A stretch of 64,000 nt of DNA from Cordylochernes scorpioides (taxonomy: Eukaryota; Arthropoda; Arachnida; Pseudoscorpiones; Chernetidae). Where the stretch lies: assembly GCA_030710605.1 (NCBI GenBank), contig CP092863.1, forward strand, positions 138,106,994-138,170,993, given 5' to 3'. Under the pieces are notes generated by a model. That model made no database searches. It was not told the origin of the DNA and saw nothing but the letters and a program-made list of their open reading frames with translations. The stretch's first letter is position 1; every line of letters starts with the position of its first letter. The translations under genes were made by a program, and so were the position numbers. Shown one piece after another: positions 1 to 10,299 of the stretch.

Positions 1-97
1 TGGGTCCATAAAATTCAATTAATTAAGATTTTTTTCTTTCTAATTTTAAAATAATTTTAATCAATTCTATAGAGTGTTGTTGTATCTAATATATATA

Positions 98-1516
98 CAC
101 TGCGTGACATTGAAAATGGAACACCAAGAAATAGTGGCCAGAAAATTATGCAAATTTCAGGGTAGACGCGCCTAACCGAGTTATGCAAATGATGTAAAAT
201 GCGCAGCTCTCGTGCGCACATGGAGTAAGATATAAGGTAAGGAACTTGCAGAAAGGACAGTATTCGTGTCGTTATTTCTTCAAGGAAAATCATTGTAGAA
301 ATTTTGTTCTTGTGTCAAAAGACACGTGTAATAACAGAGAATGCCAGGTCATCGTAAACGGAGGCAGTTCATGCAGACAGACACTTTTACGAGGGGCATG
401 GTGATCGGACTGAAAAGGGCAGGTTGGTCCATACGTCAAATCGCAGCTGATACACACCTTGGTGCGTCCACGGTGCACCGACTGTGGAGAAGATGGTTGG
501 AACAAGGAAATGTGGCAATTTATAGGAATGTCGGTGCAACCAGAGTGACGTCAGCACGTGTGGATCGGCGTATCCTTCGACAAGCAGTGGCGGCCCCACA
601 AGCCACTTGTACCGCCATCCTGCAACATGTGCAAGACACCCTAGATCATTCCATCTCGACCAGAACCATTTCCCGTCGATTGGTTGCTAATGGCTTGCAC
701 TCATGCCGTCCGCTAAGAAGACTGCCGTTGACCCCACCGAATAGGCGCCAACGTTTGGAATGGTGCCGGGCTAGATCGACGTGGATGACGGAATGGCACA
801 GGGTCGTGTTCTCAGATGAGTCGCGTTTCTGCTTGTCCAGTGATAGTCGCCGTGTACGCGTGTGGCGTCGACGTGGAGAAAGGTCCAATCCGGCAGCAAT
901 TGTGGAACGCCCCACCGTGCGACAACGTGGAATCATGGTTTGGGGCGCAATCGCGTATGATTCCAGGTCACCTTTACTTCGTATTCAGGGCACTATGACG
1001 GCCCAACGATACGTTGATGATGTGCTGCGACCGGTGACATTCCCCTACCTTCAGGGGGTACCCAGTGCCCTTTATCAGCAGGATAACGCCCGACCGCACA
1101 CTGCTCGCATTAGCCAACAAGCTCTGCAAGATGTACAGATGCTTCCCTGGCTACCGTACTCTCCTGATCTCTCACCAATCGAGCACATCTGGGACATCAT
1201 TGGACGCCGTTTGCATGCCTTGCCACAGCCGCGTTCAGAAGACGAACTGTGGCAAATGGTTGAGAGGGAATGGAGAGCCATCCCTCAGGACGCCATCCGT
1301 ACTCTGATTGACTCTCTACCTAGACGTGTTGCTGCGTGCATCGCCGTCCGCGGTGGTCCTACTTGCTACTAAGCCGACGCCGTTCTCGCTCTGTATTATG
1401 ACTATCATTTTGAAATAAAGATCACTTATTGTTCGTCCCTGTCTCTCTCTGTCTGCCGAGTTTCATCACTTTCTGGCCACTATTTCTTGGTGTTCCATTT
1501 TCAATGTCACGCAGTG
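98..1516 (+). mobile_element. Complete Tc1/mariner-type DNA transposon
   Basis: The element is 1419 bp. Terminal inverted repeats of about 47 bp (first bases CACTGCGTGACATTG) appear identical at the two ends when 98-144 is read against the reverse complement of 1470-1516. A TA dinucleotide lies immediately outside each end (96-97 and 1517-1518), the usual Tc1/mariner target duplication. One uninterrupted transposase gene lies inside. The element is clearly richer in G and C than the AT-rich DNA around it. Identical ends plus an open transposase indicate a recent insertion that may still be mobile. It sits inside an older dispersed repeat whose other copy begins near 2684. Confidence 0.95.
341..1372 (+). 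CDS. Tc1/mariner transposase, intact
   Basis: This 343-residue protein is the expected length for a Tc1-type transposase, which cuts and pastes its own element in the nucleus. A basic start (GHRKRR) resembles a nuclear localisation signal. Residues about 16-56 look like the first paired-type helix-turn-helix and about 70-120 the second. The catalytic triad is D159 (FSDESRF), D248 (QQDNARPH) and E281 (SPIEHIWD). By my count 32 residues separate D248 and E281, against 34 in classical Tc1. The ATG at 341 is the first in frame and leaves a 5' leader of about 240 bp inside the element. From memory the sequence is close to Tcb1/Tcb2-annotated transposases common in arthropods, which could mean horizontal transfer. 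No stops or frameshifts are seen. Confidence 0.93.
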   Translation: MPGHRKRRQFMQTDTFTRGMVIGLKRAGWSIRQIAADTHLGASTVHRLWRRWLEQGNVAIYRNVGATRVTSARVDRRILRQAVAAPQATCTAILQHVQDTLDHSISTRTISRRLVANGLHSCRPLRRLPLTPPNRRQRLEWCRARSTWMTEWHRVVFSDESRFCLSSDSRRVRVWRRRGERSNPAAIVERPTVRQRGIMVWGAIAYDSRSPLLRIQGTMTAQRYVDDVLRPVTFPYLQGVPSALYQQDNARPHTARISQQALQDVQMLPWLPYSPDLSPIEHIWDIIGRRLHALPQPRSEDELWQMVEREWRAIPQDAIRTLIDSLPRRVAACIAVRGGPTCY

Positions 1517-1668
1517 TATATATATTTCAATATATATGTACCAAAAGAGGCACCTCTCCCTTTAAAAATGCATTTTGTTTATCATTGGTAATATATAAAG
1601 AAGTCACAGCAGTATTGGAAAATACAGACAATGTTCTTTATGTAATGTTTTTTTATTATCCATAGTAC

Positions 1669-2256
1669 ACATGGTACATGCCATGATAATCGTGGTGGGA
1701 ATTAGTTAGCGACTGCTTTTACAGTAAATATACCACATATCTTACACATAAAGACACCATTTCGACTTTTGCAATTACACTCATGAACAAAACTTAAGGA
1801 AGTTGTATCTTTTAGCATGTATATCGGGATTCAGACTATAACTCTGAAAGATATTACAGTGACCTTTATTGAAAACACACTAGATAACCAAGTGTGAACA
1901 AAATTGCTTCTGTTTTTTTTTTCTAAAAAACATATTCTATATACAGTTACGAGCGTCATTCTTCATCTCCTAATCAACTCTGTCACCGTTTGCTTTTTTT
2001 TTTTGGAATGGCGCCCTCCTATTGGTTGGCTACGATCACGCCACCTTTGATAATGTCTCAAAAAATAAAAATAAAATAAATAAATAAAAGACGACCGGCG
2101 CATCATAGACTTTTCACTTCCTTAAGTTTGTCTATGAGTATACATGTGTTCTTAGTGCCGCGTTTAGTTATTTGAACTCACTGGTGTGGTTGGAATTTTG
2201 CAACAATCGGGGGGCATTGGAGCAATGATTTTCCAGATAAAAGTGGCTGTCAAATC
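1669..2256 (-). mobile_element. tRNA-derived SINE (family 1) split by a MITE
   Basis: Positions 1669-1777 and 2141-2256 match the tail and middle of the family 1 SINE described at 18795, in reverse orientation. They were separated by insertion of the element at 1778-2140. The tRNA head is missing. Confidence 0.6.
1778..2140. mobile_element. MITE with CACTCATGAACAAAACTTAAGG-like termini
   Basis: The left end CACTCATGAACAAAACTTAA pairs with the right end (AAGTTTGTCTATGAGTA) as an inverted repeat flanked by TA. It includes one unit of the 111-bp repeat that is amplified at 4360-5005 and a stretch (GGCGCCCTCCTATTGG) that recurs inverted at 15980-16020. The element has no coding capacity and is probably mobilised by a Tc1/mariner-type enzyme. 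The same ends recur at 4360, 24693, 52815, 54830, 61425 and 62170. Confidence 0.6.
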
Positions 2257-2804
2257 TCCACGCTATGAACAACCAATAAAACAAAAGAATTCAACATCTA
2301 GGAATTTCCCATATGTAGATATTGTTTTTAATGTAACGTGCCTGGGAATTCAGACAAACTTCACTATAGGCAAATTATATTGACAATTTAAGTGAAAAAT
2401 AGAAATCAAAAGACAATGATTCATTTAAGTCAACTTTATAGACCAAATATCAGCTCGACTGTGGCGCTCAAGTGGCCAAAGTTGGAACTAAAATTGGCTT
2501 TGTAATATTTACGCCGTTTTCAATTTAAAAATTTAAATAGAAACATTTTTGTAATTATATATATTTATATACATAATTATCATGATCACACACATGTCAC
2601 CTCTCTTAAAATGGGATGAAAAAATATAAAGTAAATTTTAGTTCCCATTTCTGCCACTTGAGCGCCACCGTCAAGCTGATATCGGGTCCATAAAGCTCGA
2701 TATAATTGAGAATTTATTTCTAATTTAAAAAATAATTTGCATATGTTCTATAAAGTGTTGTATGTATATAAAATACATATTTGAATATATAAATATATTT
2801 TTTG

Positions 2805-2990
2805 AAAATAGAGCAATCCATAAATAAATCTTTAAATAAAAAGGTATATATTGGATCAAAATATCATTTATTTTTCCAATATTTCAGTTGGCTTGAAAAA
2901 GGTTGGCGTTAAACCAACTGAAATATTGGTAAAATAAATGATATTATGATCCAATATATGTCTCTTTTTTAAAAATAAATATATTTATAT
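2805..2990. repeat. Fold-back repeat with GGTTGG/CCAACTGAAA hairpin
   Basis: Inverted arms contain ATATTGGATCA and its complement around a central hairpin followed by GAAATATTGG. Related copies lie at 18630-18760 and 41745-41835. The pattern of hairpin then GAAA resembles the hammerhead-like fold-backs, but the CTGANGA core is degraded to TTGAAAAA or TTGATAAA, so no active ribozyme is claimed. Confidence 0.55.
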
Positions 2991-3046
2991 TAAAAGATAC
3001 ATCTTTTATTAAAAATGTATTTCTGTTTAAAACCACATTACAGAAC

Positions 3047-3231
3047 ACAAGTTAATAAGACCAAATCCAAATAAATAGTGTATGAAGTTTCGGTAACAGC
3101 ATTGTTACCATCTGTCTGAATATTGTCTGAAGATGGTAACAACGCTGTTACCGAAACGTCATACACTATTTATTTGGAGATTTGGTCTTATTAACTTGTG
3201 TTTATAATCTATAATCCAAATTGTGCCTTAT
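3047..3231. mobile_element. Fold-back element with two hammerhead-like modules
   Basis: Inverted arms run from AATAAGACCAAATCC to the mirrored GGATTTGGTCTTATT, and the right end reads AATTGTGCCTTAT. Each arm, read outward from the centre, holds a hairpin GGTAACA-loop-TGTTACC followed by GAAAC. The right arm has CTGAAGA one base before the hairpin. Exact 13-bp direct repeats CACATTACAGAAC at 3034-3046 and 3232-3244 flank it. That length is typical of reverse-transcription insertion rather than a DNA transposon. Confidence 0.8.
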
Positions 3232-3529
3232 CACATTACAGAACGTATCGTTGGTAATAAAGAAAAAGCCATAACACCAGTTTTAGAAAATTCAGACCAT
3301 GGTCAACCTGTAACCATGGTTTCGGTATAAAATTATTGGTTTTAGTATTAATAGCAATGGCAATAATAATTCATTACCGTTTTAATATAACTTTTTTGAC
3401 CCCAAAAAAATAAGAAAATTAACTTATTTGCATAGTGGTAAAAATCATGTTCCACTAGATGGTGCTCTGCTATCTAAAATGCTCAGGTAGCGGTCAAAAT
3501 ATACCTTTTTTTTTTAAATGTAATATATA

Positions 3530-3706
3530 CAGTTAAACCTGTCTATAGCGCCTCCTCTTGGGACTCACCAAAATAGGGTGCTATAGAGAGAGGGTGCTAT
3601 AGACAGGTCACTTTTAATGTAAATAGCATCGTACTACGTATTTAAAATCGGGCTCTAAAGAGAGGAAGGCGCTATTTAGAGGGGGCGCTATAGACAGGTT
3701 TAACTG
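3530..3706. mobile_element. MITE, CAGTTAAACCTGTCTATAGCG ends (pogo/Tigger-like)
   Basis: A 177-bp near-palindrome with terminal inverted repeats starting CAGTTAAACCTGTCTATAGC, flanked by TA on both sides. CAGT termini with TA duplication are typical of pogo/Tigger-type MITEs. There is no ORF. Further copies are at 14063-14225 and 62389-62561. Confidence 0.8.
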
Positions 3707-4359
3707 TATATATATGACGTATTTTTCATAATTTTAATGCATTCTAAAAAGGAGAGCTTCTAGATTTTATTCTGATTAAAGAAAGTTACATAATAAAACT
3801 ATAGTAAGCTATTACAGATACATTTTCCCCCTATGTTCTGCTTATATGACAAATTATAGCCATAGTTATAGCCAAAGCTTCAGCATGAACATAAATAGTA
3901 AAAAAAAAAAAAAAACTTTTGATATCCTAAAGCATAATTCTTATGTACTTACCCTTTAACTTTCTTGATTCTTCTTCTTCTACTATTTTTCTTTCATATA
4001 CATAAATATATATATATATATATGCATATATGCAAAATTATGCATGTATATATGCAAAATTATATAAAGTTTTTTTTTTTTTTTTTAAGAATAAGCTTAT
4101 CAGTGTAGCATGTCTCCTGTTGATTTCACCAATTTTCCAGACAACTAATTAATTGCACAAAACTTAAGGAAGTTGTAATTTTTAGCATGTATTCTACCAT
4201 TTTTCTTTCATATATATATGTACATATATGCAAAATTATGTATGTATGTATATATGCAAAATTAGAGTTTTTTTTTTTTTTAAGAACAATCTCATCAGTG
4301 TAGCATGCTTCCTGTTGATTTCACCAATTGAATTGCACATTTTATTTCTCTTGTCTGTA

Positions 4360-5005
4360 CACTCATAGACAAAACTTAGGGAAGTTGTACCTTTTAGCAT
4401 GTATATCGGGATTCAGACAATAACTCTGGAAGATATTACAGTGACCTTTATTGAAGACATACGAGATAACCAAGTGTGAACCAAGCTTAAGGAAGTTGTA
4501 CCTTTCAGCATGTATATTGGGATTCAGACAATAACTCTGGAAGATATTACAGTGACCTTTATTGAAGACACACAAGATAACCAAGTGTGAACAAAACTTG
4601 AGGAAGTTGTAACTTTCAGCATGTATATTGGGATTGAGACAATAACTCTGAAAGATATTACAGTTACCTTTATTGAAGACACACAAGATAACCAAGTGTG
4701 AACAAAACTTGAGGAAGTTGTAACTTTCAGCATGTATATTGGGATTGAGACAATAACTCTGAAAGATATTACAGTTACCTTTATTGAAGACACACAAGAT
4801 AACCAAGTGTGAACAAAACTTGAGGAAGTTGTAACTTTCAGCATGTATATTGGGATTGAGACAATAACTCTGAAAGATATTACAGTTACCTTTATTGAAG
4901 ACACACGAGATAACCAAGTGTGAACAACCTGTCTCCTTCAGACAAAAAAATATGCAACTGGAGACATCATAGACTCTCAACTTCCTCAAGTTTTGTTCAT
5001 GAGTG
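4360..5005 (-). repeat. Array of about five 111-bp units inside a MITE
   Basis: The ends are inverted copies of CACTCATAGACAAAACTT. Between them about five 111-bp units repeat (for example 4601-4711 and 4712-4822). Because 111 is a multiple of three, one minus-strand frame stays open for 208 codons (4363-4989) as a 37-residue repeat. The frame has no recognisable domain and starts within the terminal repeat, so I read it as a by-product of the array and not a gene. Confidence 0.75.
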
Positions 5006-5341
5006 TGGATTTGAAAGTTTATTCACAAAGTGTATAGCTATATTACAAAAAAACTAATGGTTTACTTATTAACAAACCAATATATTAAAATTAGAAAAGG
5101 CATATCCTGACCATGATGGCACTCTGCCATCTAAAAAGTTCATGTGCTTGTGCTCAGGATATGCCTTTTCAAATTTTAATACCAACACCTGACCTTTTTT
5201 ATTTTAAAATTATTTATATATGGTAGATTAAACTGATGAAACCGCTGAGAGGGTTCACCACTGATGAGAGCCAGGACCTCCCATTAATTTTACCATTACA
5301 GTAAGGGTAGTTGAATTTGTTCAATTTTAAAAAAGAATCAT

Positions 5342-5508
5342 AAGGCACAATTTATATTATAGATTATAAACACAAGGTAATAACACCAAATCCAAATAAA
5401 TAAATAGTGTGTGACGTTTCGGTAACAGTGTTGTTACCATCTTCAGACAAAAGTACTGAATGTTATGGAACGCTTCACGATTTTGGGTGTTACCCTTGCG
5501 CAGGGGCC

Positions 5509-5542
<34 letters not shown>

Positions 5543-5659
5543 TTATGTACCGCCGAACAACCGAGTCATTCAGTACTTTTGTCTGAAGGTAGTAACAACA
5601 CTGTTACCGAAACATCACACACTATTTATTTATTTATTTGGTCTTATTACCTTGTGTTT
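5342..5659. mobile_element. Fold-back element with hammerhead-like arms carrying a U6 snRNA copy
   Basis: Left and right arms mirror each other (AATAACACCAAATCC and the complement, GTAACAGTGTTGTTAC hairpin, then CAAAAGTACTGAATG and CATTCAGTACTTTTG at the inner edges). The loop between the inner edges holds a U6 snRNA sequence. A 12-bp direct repeat AAAAAGAATCAT flanks the whole unit (5330-5341 and 5660-5671). Flanking sequence is an older repeat X copy, so the insertion boundaries are clear. Confidence 0.85.
5464..5565 (-). pseudogene. U6: U6 spliceosomal snRNA copy (probable retro-pseudogene)
   Basis: On the minus strand the sequence follows U6 snRNA for nearly its full length of about 102 nt. 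The spliceosome-critical ACAGAGA box and the following AGATTAGCATGGCCCCTGCG segment are intact, including the AGC triad, and GTGAAGCGTTCCATA is present near the 3' end. The 5' stem-loop has several changes, and the intramolecular stem-loop region differs (AAGGGTAACACCC). The terminal T run needed for Pol III termination is absent, since CCATA is followed directly by the element arm. It is therefore more likely an inserted cDNA copy than a working U6 gene. Confidence 0.85.
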
Positions 5660-5719
5660 AAAAAGAATCATACATGTCAATAATAGTTTTGAATTTTCAT
5701 AACAGATGGCGCTCTAATG

Positions 5720-8195
5720 CATCATAAATTATTTTTTTACAAACCAATGTATATGTTGTGATTAGGAATTTAAAAAAAAAAAGACATTTTCAACATTCGA
5801 TCAATTTTATTTTATCCAATCATCATTATATATATAAATTTTTATACATGAAATTGTCTTCAACTTTGGGCACTAAAATAGATTCTTCTCTCTTTTTTTC
5901 ATCATCTTGATTGAAAGGGTGGTTCACTATACCTCTAATCACTAGTAGCTTTGATTTTTGCCACACTACTCTCCTTTGCTAACTATTATTGGCGGGTTTA
6001 ATAATAGTTAATTTTTGTCCGGGAAATTGTCTGGAGAAATAAAACATTTGTGTTATATTTTTATACCATGCTATAGAGTAATTATGAGTAACCCTGAATA
6101 ATTGTAAATATTATAATAGTTATAATAAACATATTATATTTTTGAAAAATTCTTTTGGTCCAATATGTTAAAGGAGGCTATATGCAATTATAATTATATT
6201 TGCATATAGGATCATAATAGTGCGAATGAATATTGATAAATGCATAAGAATTAGTTTGAAAATAAAGGATTATTCCAAATATTTAGAGTTATATTAAGTA
6301 TAGTTCTTACAAATAAAAAAGATGTTGTTGTTAGACACTAGAGAAGAAAACTTACAAATAAAAATTGCACAAAAAAATTAGAGTGATTTAAAATTAGACG
6401 GTGGGGTGCGGCATCCCGGTAGGCTGGAATGAAATCTTTCAGCCCCCACAATATTTTTATAAAAATTTTCCAAATGCATTTCTATGGTAAGGGAATATCA
6501 ATGAAATTTATTCAATTATTCACTTTATTGCCTTTTAACTCAAAATTATATTTGTTGTTACAAATTTTATCTAAATATGTTTATAGATTAAAAAATATCT
6601 TCCTTTATAGAGATTTGACAACACAAAAAAAGTCTTCAAAAACAAAGATTTCAAATATCAAATTTCAGGGCAAAGAAAAAGATTAGTGGTATATAGCATG
6701 GTTTAAAAATATAATAAGAAAATACTTTTGGAGTGTGCGGTCAAAAGTAAAATATAGGATTTTTCTGTATTTAATGCTAAAAAATATACTTTTTTTTTAC
6801 ATACTATTTTCATTCTTTTACATTATATACCATCCTTCATAGCATTTTTAATACCCAATTTATCTATTCAAAGAGTATTGTATTGTTGATTTCATCCAAA
6901 ATTTTCTTAATTAAAAAAAAAAAAAAAACACTGAAAAAAAAAAAGGTAAAGTAGATGTGTAGCAAAACATCTAAAAAAAAAAAACTTTTTGTTTTTTTTT
7001 TACAAAAAAATAAATCTTTTTTTTACATATTTCCCATATTATTTTCACACACCAAAAAAAAAATTATAAGATTTTGTTTTTAAAAAAATAGATTTTTTTT
7101 TTTTTGCATTTCTGGTTTATTTATTTTGGAGCATTTTATTTTGGAAGGTAAATGGAGAAGAATATTTTCAAATTGACACAATAATAAAAAAATAATAACT
7201 AAAAAGATAGATAAGATAAAGTTGAATGTGGCACTTATATTTTTCTAATCTTTTTTTTTTAAACTTTTTTTTTTCATATAATTATAGGTTATATATATAA
7301 GAAGTAAGAGACACACACATAAAAAACATAAAAATAAAAGTGAAAAAGATTTGCGGACGGACTGTAGTTGATAATGATAATATATGATTAAAAAAGATGA
7401 TGATAAGATGATGATCCCACAACTATATTTAGAAAGAAATTAGCAAAAAAAAATGGAGAAAACAAAACAAAAAATATTTTTTTAAAGGCAAAAATACATT
7501 TGTGTTAAAATTTTACCCCAAAGTTATATACACAATGTAATTTTGGAATTTTTTTTTATATGTCTAAAAGAATAAACAATAAAAAATAAACATTATTCAT
7601 ATATGCATATATGATTTTTTTTTTTACTCCATCAAAAATATATATTCTTTTAAAATATATATTTAAAAGAAAAGTTTTCAGTTCTATTGTATTCTATAAT
7701 AGATTTGAGCTATGTTAAGTGTTTTATATCATATCAATATATTTTTTTTTAAGATGGCCACACATAAACAAATAAAGAAAAAGATGAAAAGGTTCTAAAG
7801 GCATATATATATTATCATTTTTCTTTCATTCTCTATATATAGAAATATCTATATTGATATATTACACAAGGACATAGCAATAGGCACATTTTTATATAAA
7901 TTCCAGGTCACAAAGTCTATTAAGTAAATTAATAGAATAATTGTAAAAAAGAAGAGTATTTTAGAAGAGAGAATAAGGAATACAGTTATATAGGTCATAT
8001 GTGGTTAGAATCTGTCATGGTTTCCATGTAACAGAAAGTGGACAATGTACTCAAGAGGATAAGCTATTAAGATACCGAGAAGAAGTCTCAAACGTCAATA
8101 TGTAAATAATAAACAAAATGGCTACCAATGATAAATATTGTAATCTAAGGTATAAAAAGTAAACATTCAAATGCAATATTACAGAGTTAAATGAT
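5720..8195. other. AT-rich stretch without recognisable genes
   Basis: Extremely A+T rich with long A and T runs (6900-7100 especially) and short ATATAT tracts. The only open frames are low-complexity K/I/F/N-rich ones. I see no gene or full repeat here. Confidence 0.7.
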
Positions 8196-8204
8196 AAAAG
8201 CACA

Positions 8205-8390
8205 ATTTGGATTATAGATTATAATACAAAGAAAATAAGACCTAATCCAAATAATTTGTGTGTGATATTTCGACAACAGCATTGTCATTTATTCTTTTTT
8301 TTCTGATGATGGTAACAATGCTGTTGCCGAAATGTCATACACTAATAAATTATTTGGATTAGGTCTTATTTTCTTGTATTATAGGGTTAA
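8205..8390. mobile_element. Diverged fold-back with hammerhead-like modules
   Basis: Arms AATAAGACCTAATCCAAATAA and its complement enclose paired hairpins (GGTAACAATGCTGTTGCC) followed by GAAATGTC. The right module reads CTGATGA, then T, then the stem. Flanking AGAGTTAAAT and AGGGTTAAAT look like a decayed target duplication. Confidence 0.65.
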
Positions 8391-8485
8391 ATTAAATTGG
8401 CGAAACTGCAGTTCTAAACAAAATGGCTACCAAGGATAAGTAAACTTAGTAACGGTATTAAAAGGAAAACAGTAAAATTCAATAT

Positions 8486-8600
8486 TACAATAGCATGGTA
8501 GATTAAATTGATGAAACCGCTAGAAAGGCTCACCATTGATAAGCCAAACCCTCCCATTAATTTAGCATTGCAGAATGAGCAGTAGAAAATTGTGGTAATT
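8486..8600. repeat. Repeat X fragment
   Basis: Matches the repeat X core (GATGAAACCGCTAGAAAGG, CCCTCCCATTAATTT) with several substitutions. The ends are not resolved. Confidence 0.55.
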
Positions 8601-9235
8601 GTAATCATTTTAGTTTAAAAAACAAAATAAAATTAAATTTGAAATACATAGAGAGTTGTCCACCTTAATAGAAAAATCATCCATGAAAAAAAATTAAAAA
8701 AATTATAGTAATATTAATCAGAAAAAAAGAGGGAAAAACCTACACAATTATATGGATTATAGATGAAAATTGAAAGATTATATGCAAATAAGTAATCCAA
8801 AAGATAATATTATGGTAACCATGTTGTTACTTGTCCCATATTGTTTTCTTATTGAAATCTTATTAGCATTGGAGAAATAACTCAATCATACACAGGACAA
8901 ATTGATTGAACTTATAAATGTAAACCACAAACACATATGACCTATATACCTGTACACAATTTTAAGGTTTAAAAAATTATCAAAATAACAATTTAACAGA
9001 ATTTTTGACCATTTCAATACACACAATGTTGAAATTGGAAGTGAAAAAAATCAATAATATCAAATAAATAACCAAAAGAAAAAGTGTGATAAAAAACATC
9101 TTGACTTTGCAAATTCTAACCAGGCATTCTAGCTTGAAGCAAATCTAGAAGCACATGGTATCTAGATTGTACTGAGCCTTTCTTTCCAAAACATTCTGCT
9201 AGAAACATAGGAAAAAAAAAACATCATTCAATTAA
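8600..9235. other. AT-rich gap
   Basis: No gene or complete element was recognised between the repeat X fragment and the Penelope-like fragment. Confidence 0.5.
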
Positions 9236-9526
9236 TAACCTTTGCTAAGCAGATCTAGAACTTCAATTGTGATACCTTCACCAGTTAAATTCATTATGTT
9301 ATTTTTCGGTTTAATTTCAGAGAAGAGTTTTTCGTTAATAAAATCAATTCTCAATCATGAAAAGAAAAATGAAGTACTCAACTCTGAAATTAAACCAAAA
9401 AATAACATAATGGATTTAACTGGTGAAGGTATCCCAATTGAAGTTCTAGATCTTCTTAGTAAAGGTAATAAATATGTATTGGGGGGAAAATCTGAAACAA
9501 AAAGAAAAATCATTCAATTAAAATAA
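9236..9526 (+). pseudogene. Penelope-like retroelement ORF fragment with inverted duplicate
   Basis: The plus-strand frame ending at 9526 contains NIMDLTGEGIPIEVLDLLSKG. This resembles the NLS-x-LT-x-E-x-x-LLSKGL block that precedes the reverse transcriptase in Penelope-like elements. About 85 bp (9236-9320) are an inverted copy of 9383-9466, so the fragment is a fold-back of retroelement coding sequence. A stop follows at once and no RT motifs are present, so it is a dead fragment. The assignment rests on a short motif and could be wrong, but it fits the hammerhead modules found elsewhere, since Penelope-like elements are known to carry them. Confidence 0.45.
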
Positions 9527-9529
9527 CTT

Positions 9530-10010
9530 GATTTCTCATCTTTAAAGAGAAGAAATTACGTTTTTTAGGGGCTAAAAATGATCACTTTTCTCTTTTTCAC
9601 ATAACTCTCAGTTTTCAAACTTCTTACTTTGAAAACATTTCCCTCAAACTATATTTATGGAATGAGTTTTACAATAACCAACCTCTATATATATATATAT
9701 ATACAATTACAATAATAAAAAAAAAATACAACATGTGTTTAGCATTCAATTCAGAAGATAAACAAAAAAAAACTAAAAAATGTCAAAAAGACCATAATAA
9801 TTGTAATATAGGTGTATTGAAAAATCAATATATTAAAGTATATTTATATAGACCATAAATTGCTCCATAAAGTGGTATAATAATAAAAAAAAATAGGGAT
9901 ATATGCAAATATATTCATATATGCCCACACATTCCGGTAGCTGCATATTCATTAGTATAAAAAGAAAGGATTTTGTCATATATATATTGCTGCATATATA
10001 ACTTATTAAA
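9530..10010. other. AT-rich gap
   Basis: AT-rich sequence with ATATAT tracts and no supported feature. Confidence 0.5.
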
Positions 10011-10011
10011 C

Positions 10012-10290
10012 ATGACTTCACCTTTGCCGGTCCCAAGTCTAGATGAAAAAGGAGGAGGGGGAGCAGTAACAAGCTCACTAAAAAAATGGGGTTCAGCTGG
10101 CCTGGCTGATAGTACCCTGTAAGGACTCCAGGGATACAGGATGTTTGTACTCCATGTTAGGAGCGGCTGCACATGGCGTCTGTTCCTTATGTCAGAGGCG
10201 GCCATTTCATTATGGAGCCAAGTCGGCCTGCTACTGAGTAGTGTTCCCAGTCTTAATGACAAAGATAAGACGCATTTTACTTCACCCAAT
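10012..10290 (+). repeat. LINE 3'-region fragment (family B)
   Basis: Closely similar to 18010-18330 and to the reverse strand of 41330-41560, sharing CTTTGC-GGTCCCAAG, GGAGCGGCTGCACATGGCGT and AGTCTTAATGACAAAG. In the 18-kb copy this segment leads to a GATAAGAAAGAAGAAG terminus, so it is the 3' region of a LINE. This copy lacks that end. Confidence 0.6.
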
Positions 10291-10299
10291 CATAATGGT

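Larger units (their letters stand above)
5222..5710. mobile_element. Repeat X (MITE-like) copy, interrupted
   Basis: A dispersed element recognised by its core (GAAACCGCTG, GGGTTCACCACTGATGAG, CCTCCCATTAAT) and an end reading TTTTCATAACAGATGGCGC. The same core recurs at 8486-8600, 33660-33790, 45280-45550, 52905-53045 and 59636-60030. This copy was split by the fold-back at 5342-5659. Confidence 0.65.

Noticed and set aside
4363-4989. 208-residue minus-strand protein
   Set aside because: Consists of the 111-bp MITE repeat read in its open frame; no domain and no independent start region.
5460-5702. 80-residue plus-strand ORF
   Set aside because: It runs antisense across the U6 copy and into the fold-back arm; no protein features.
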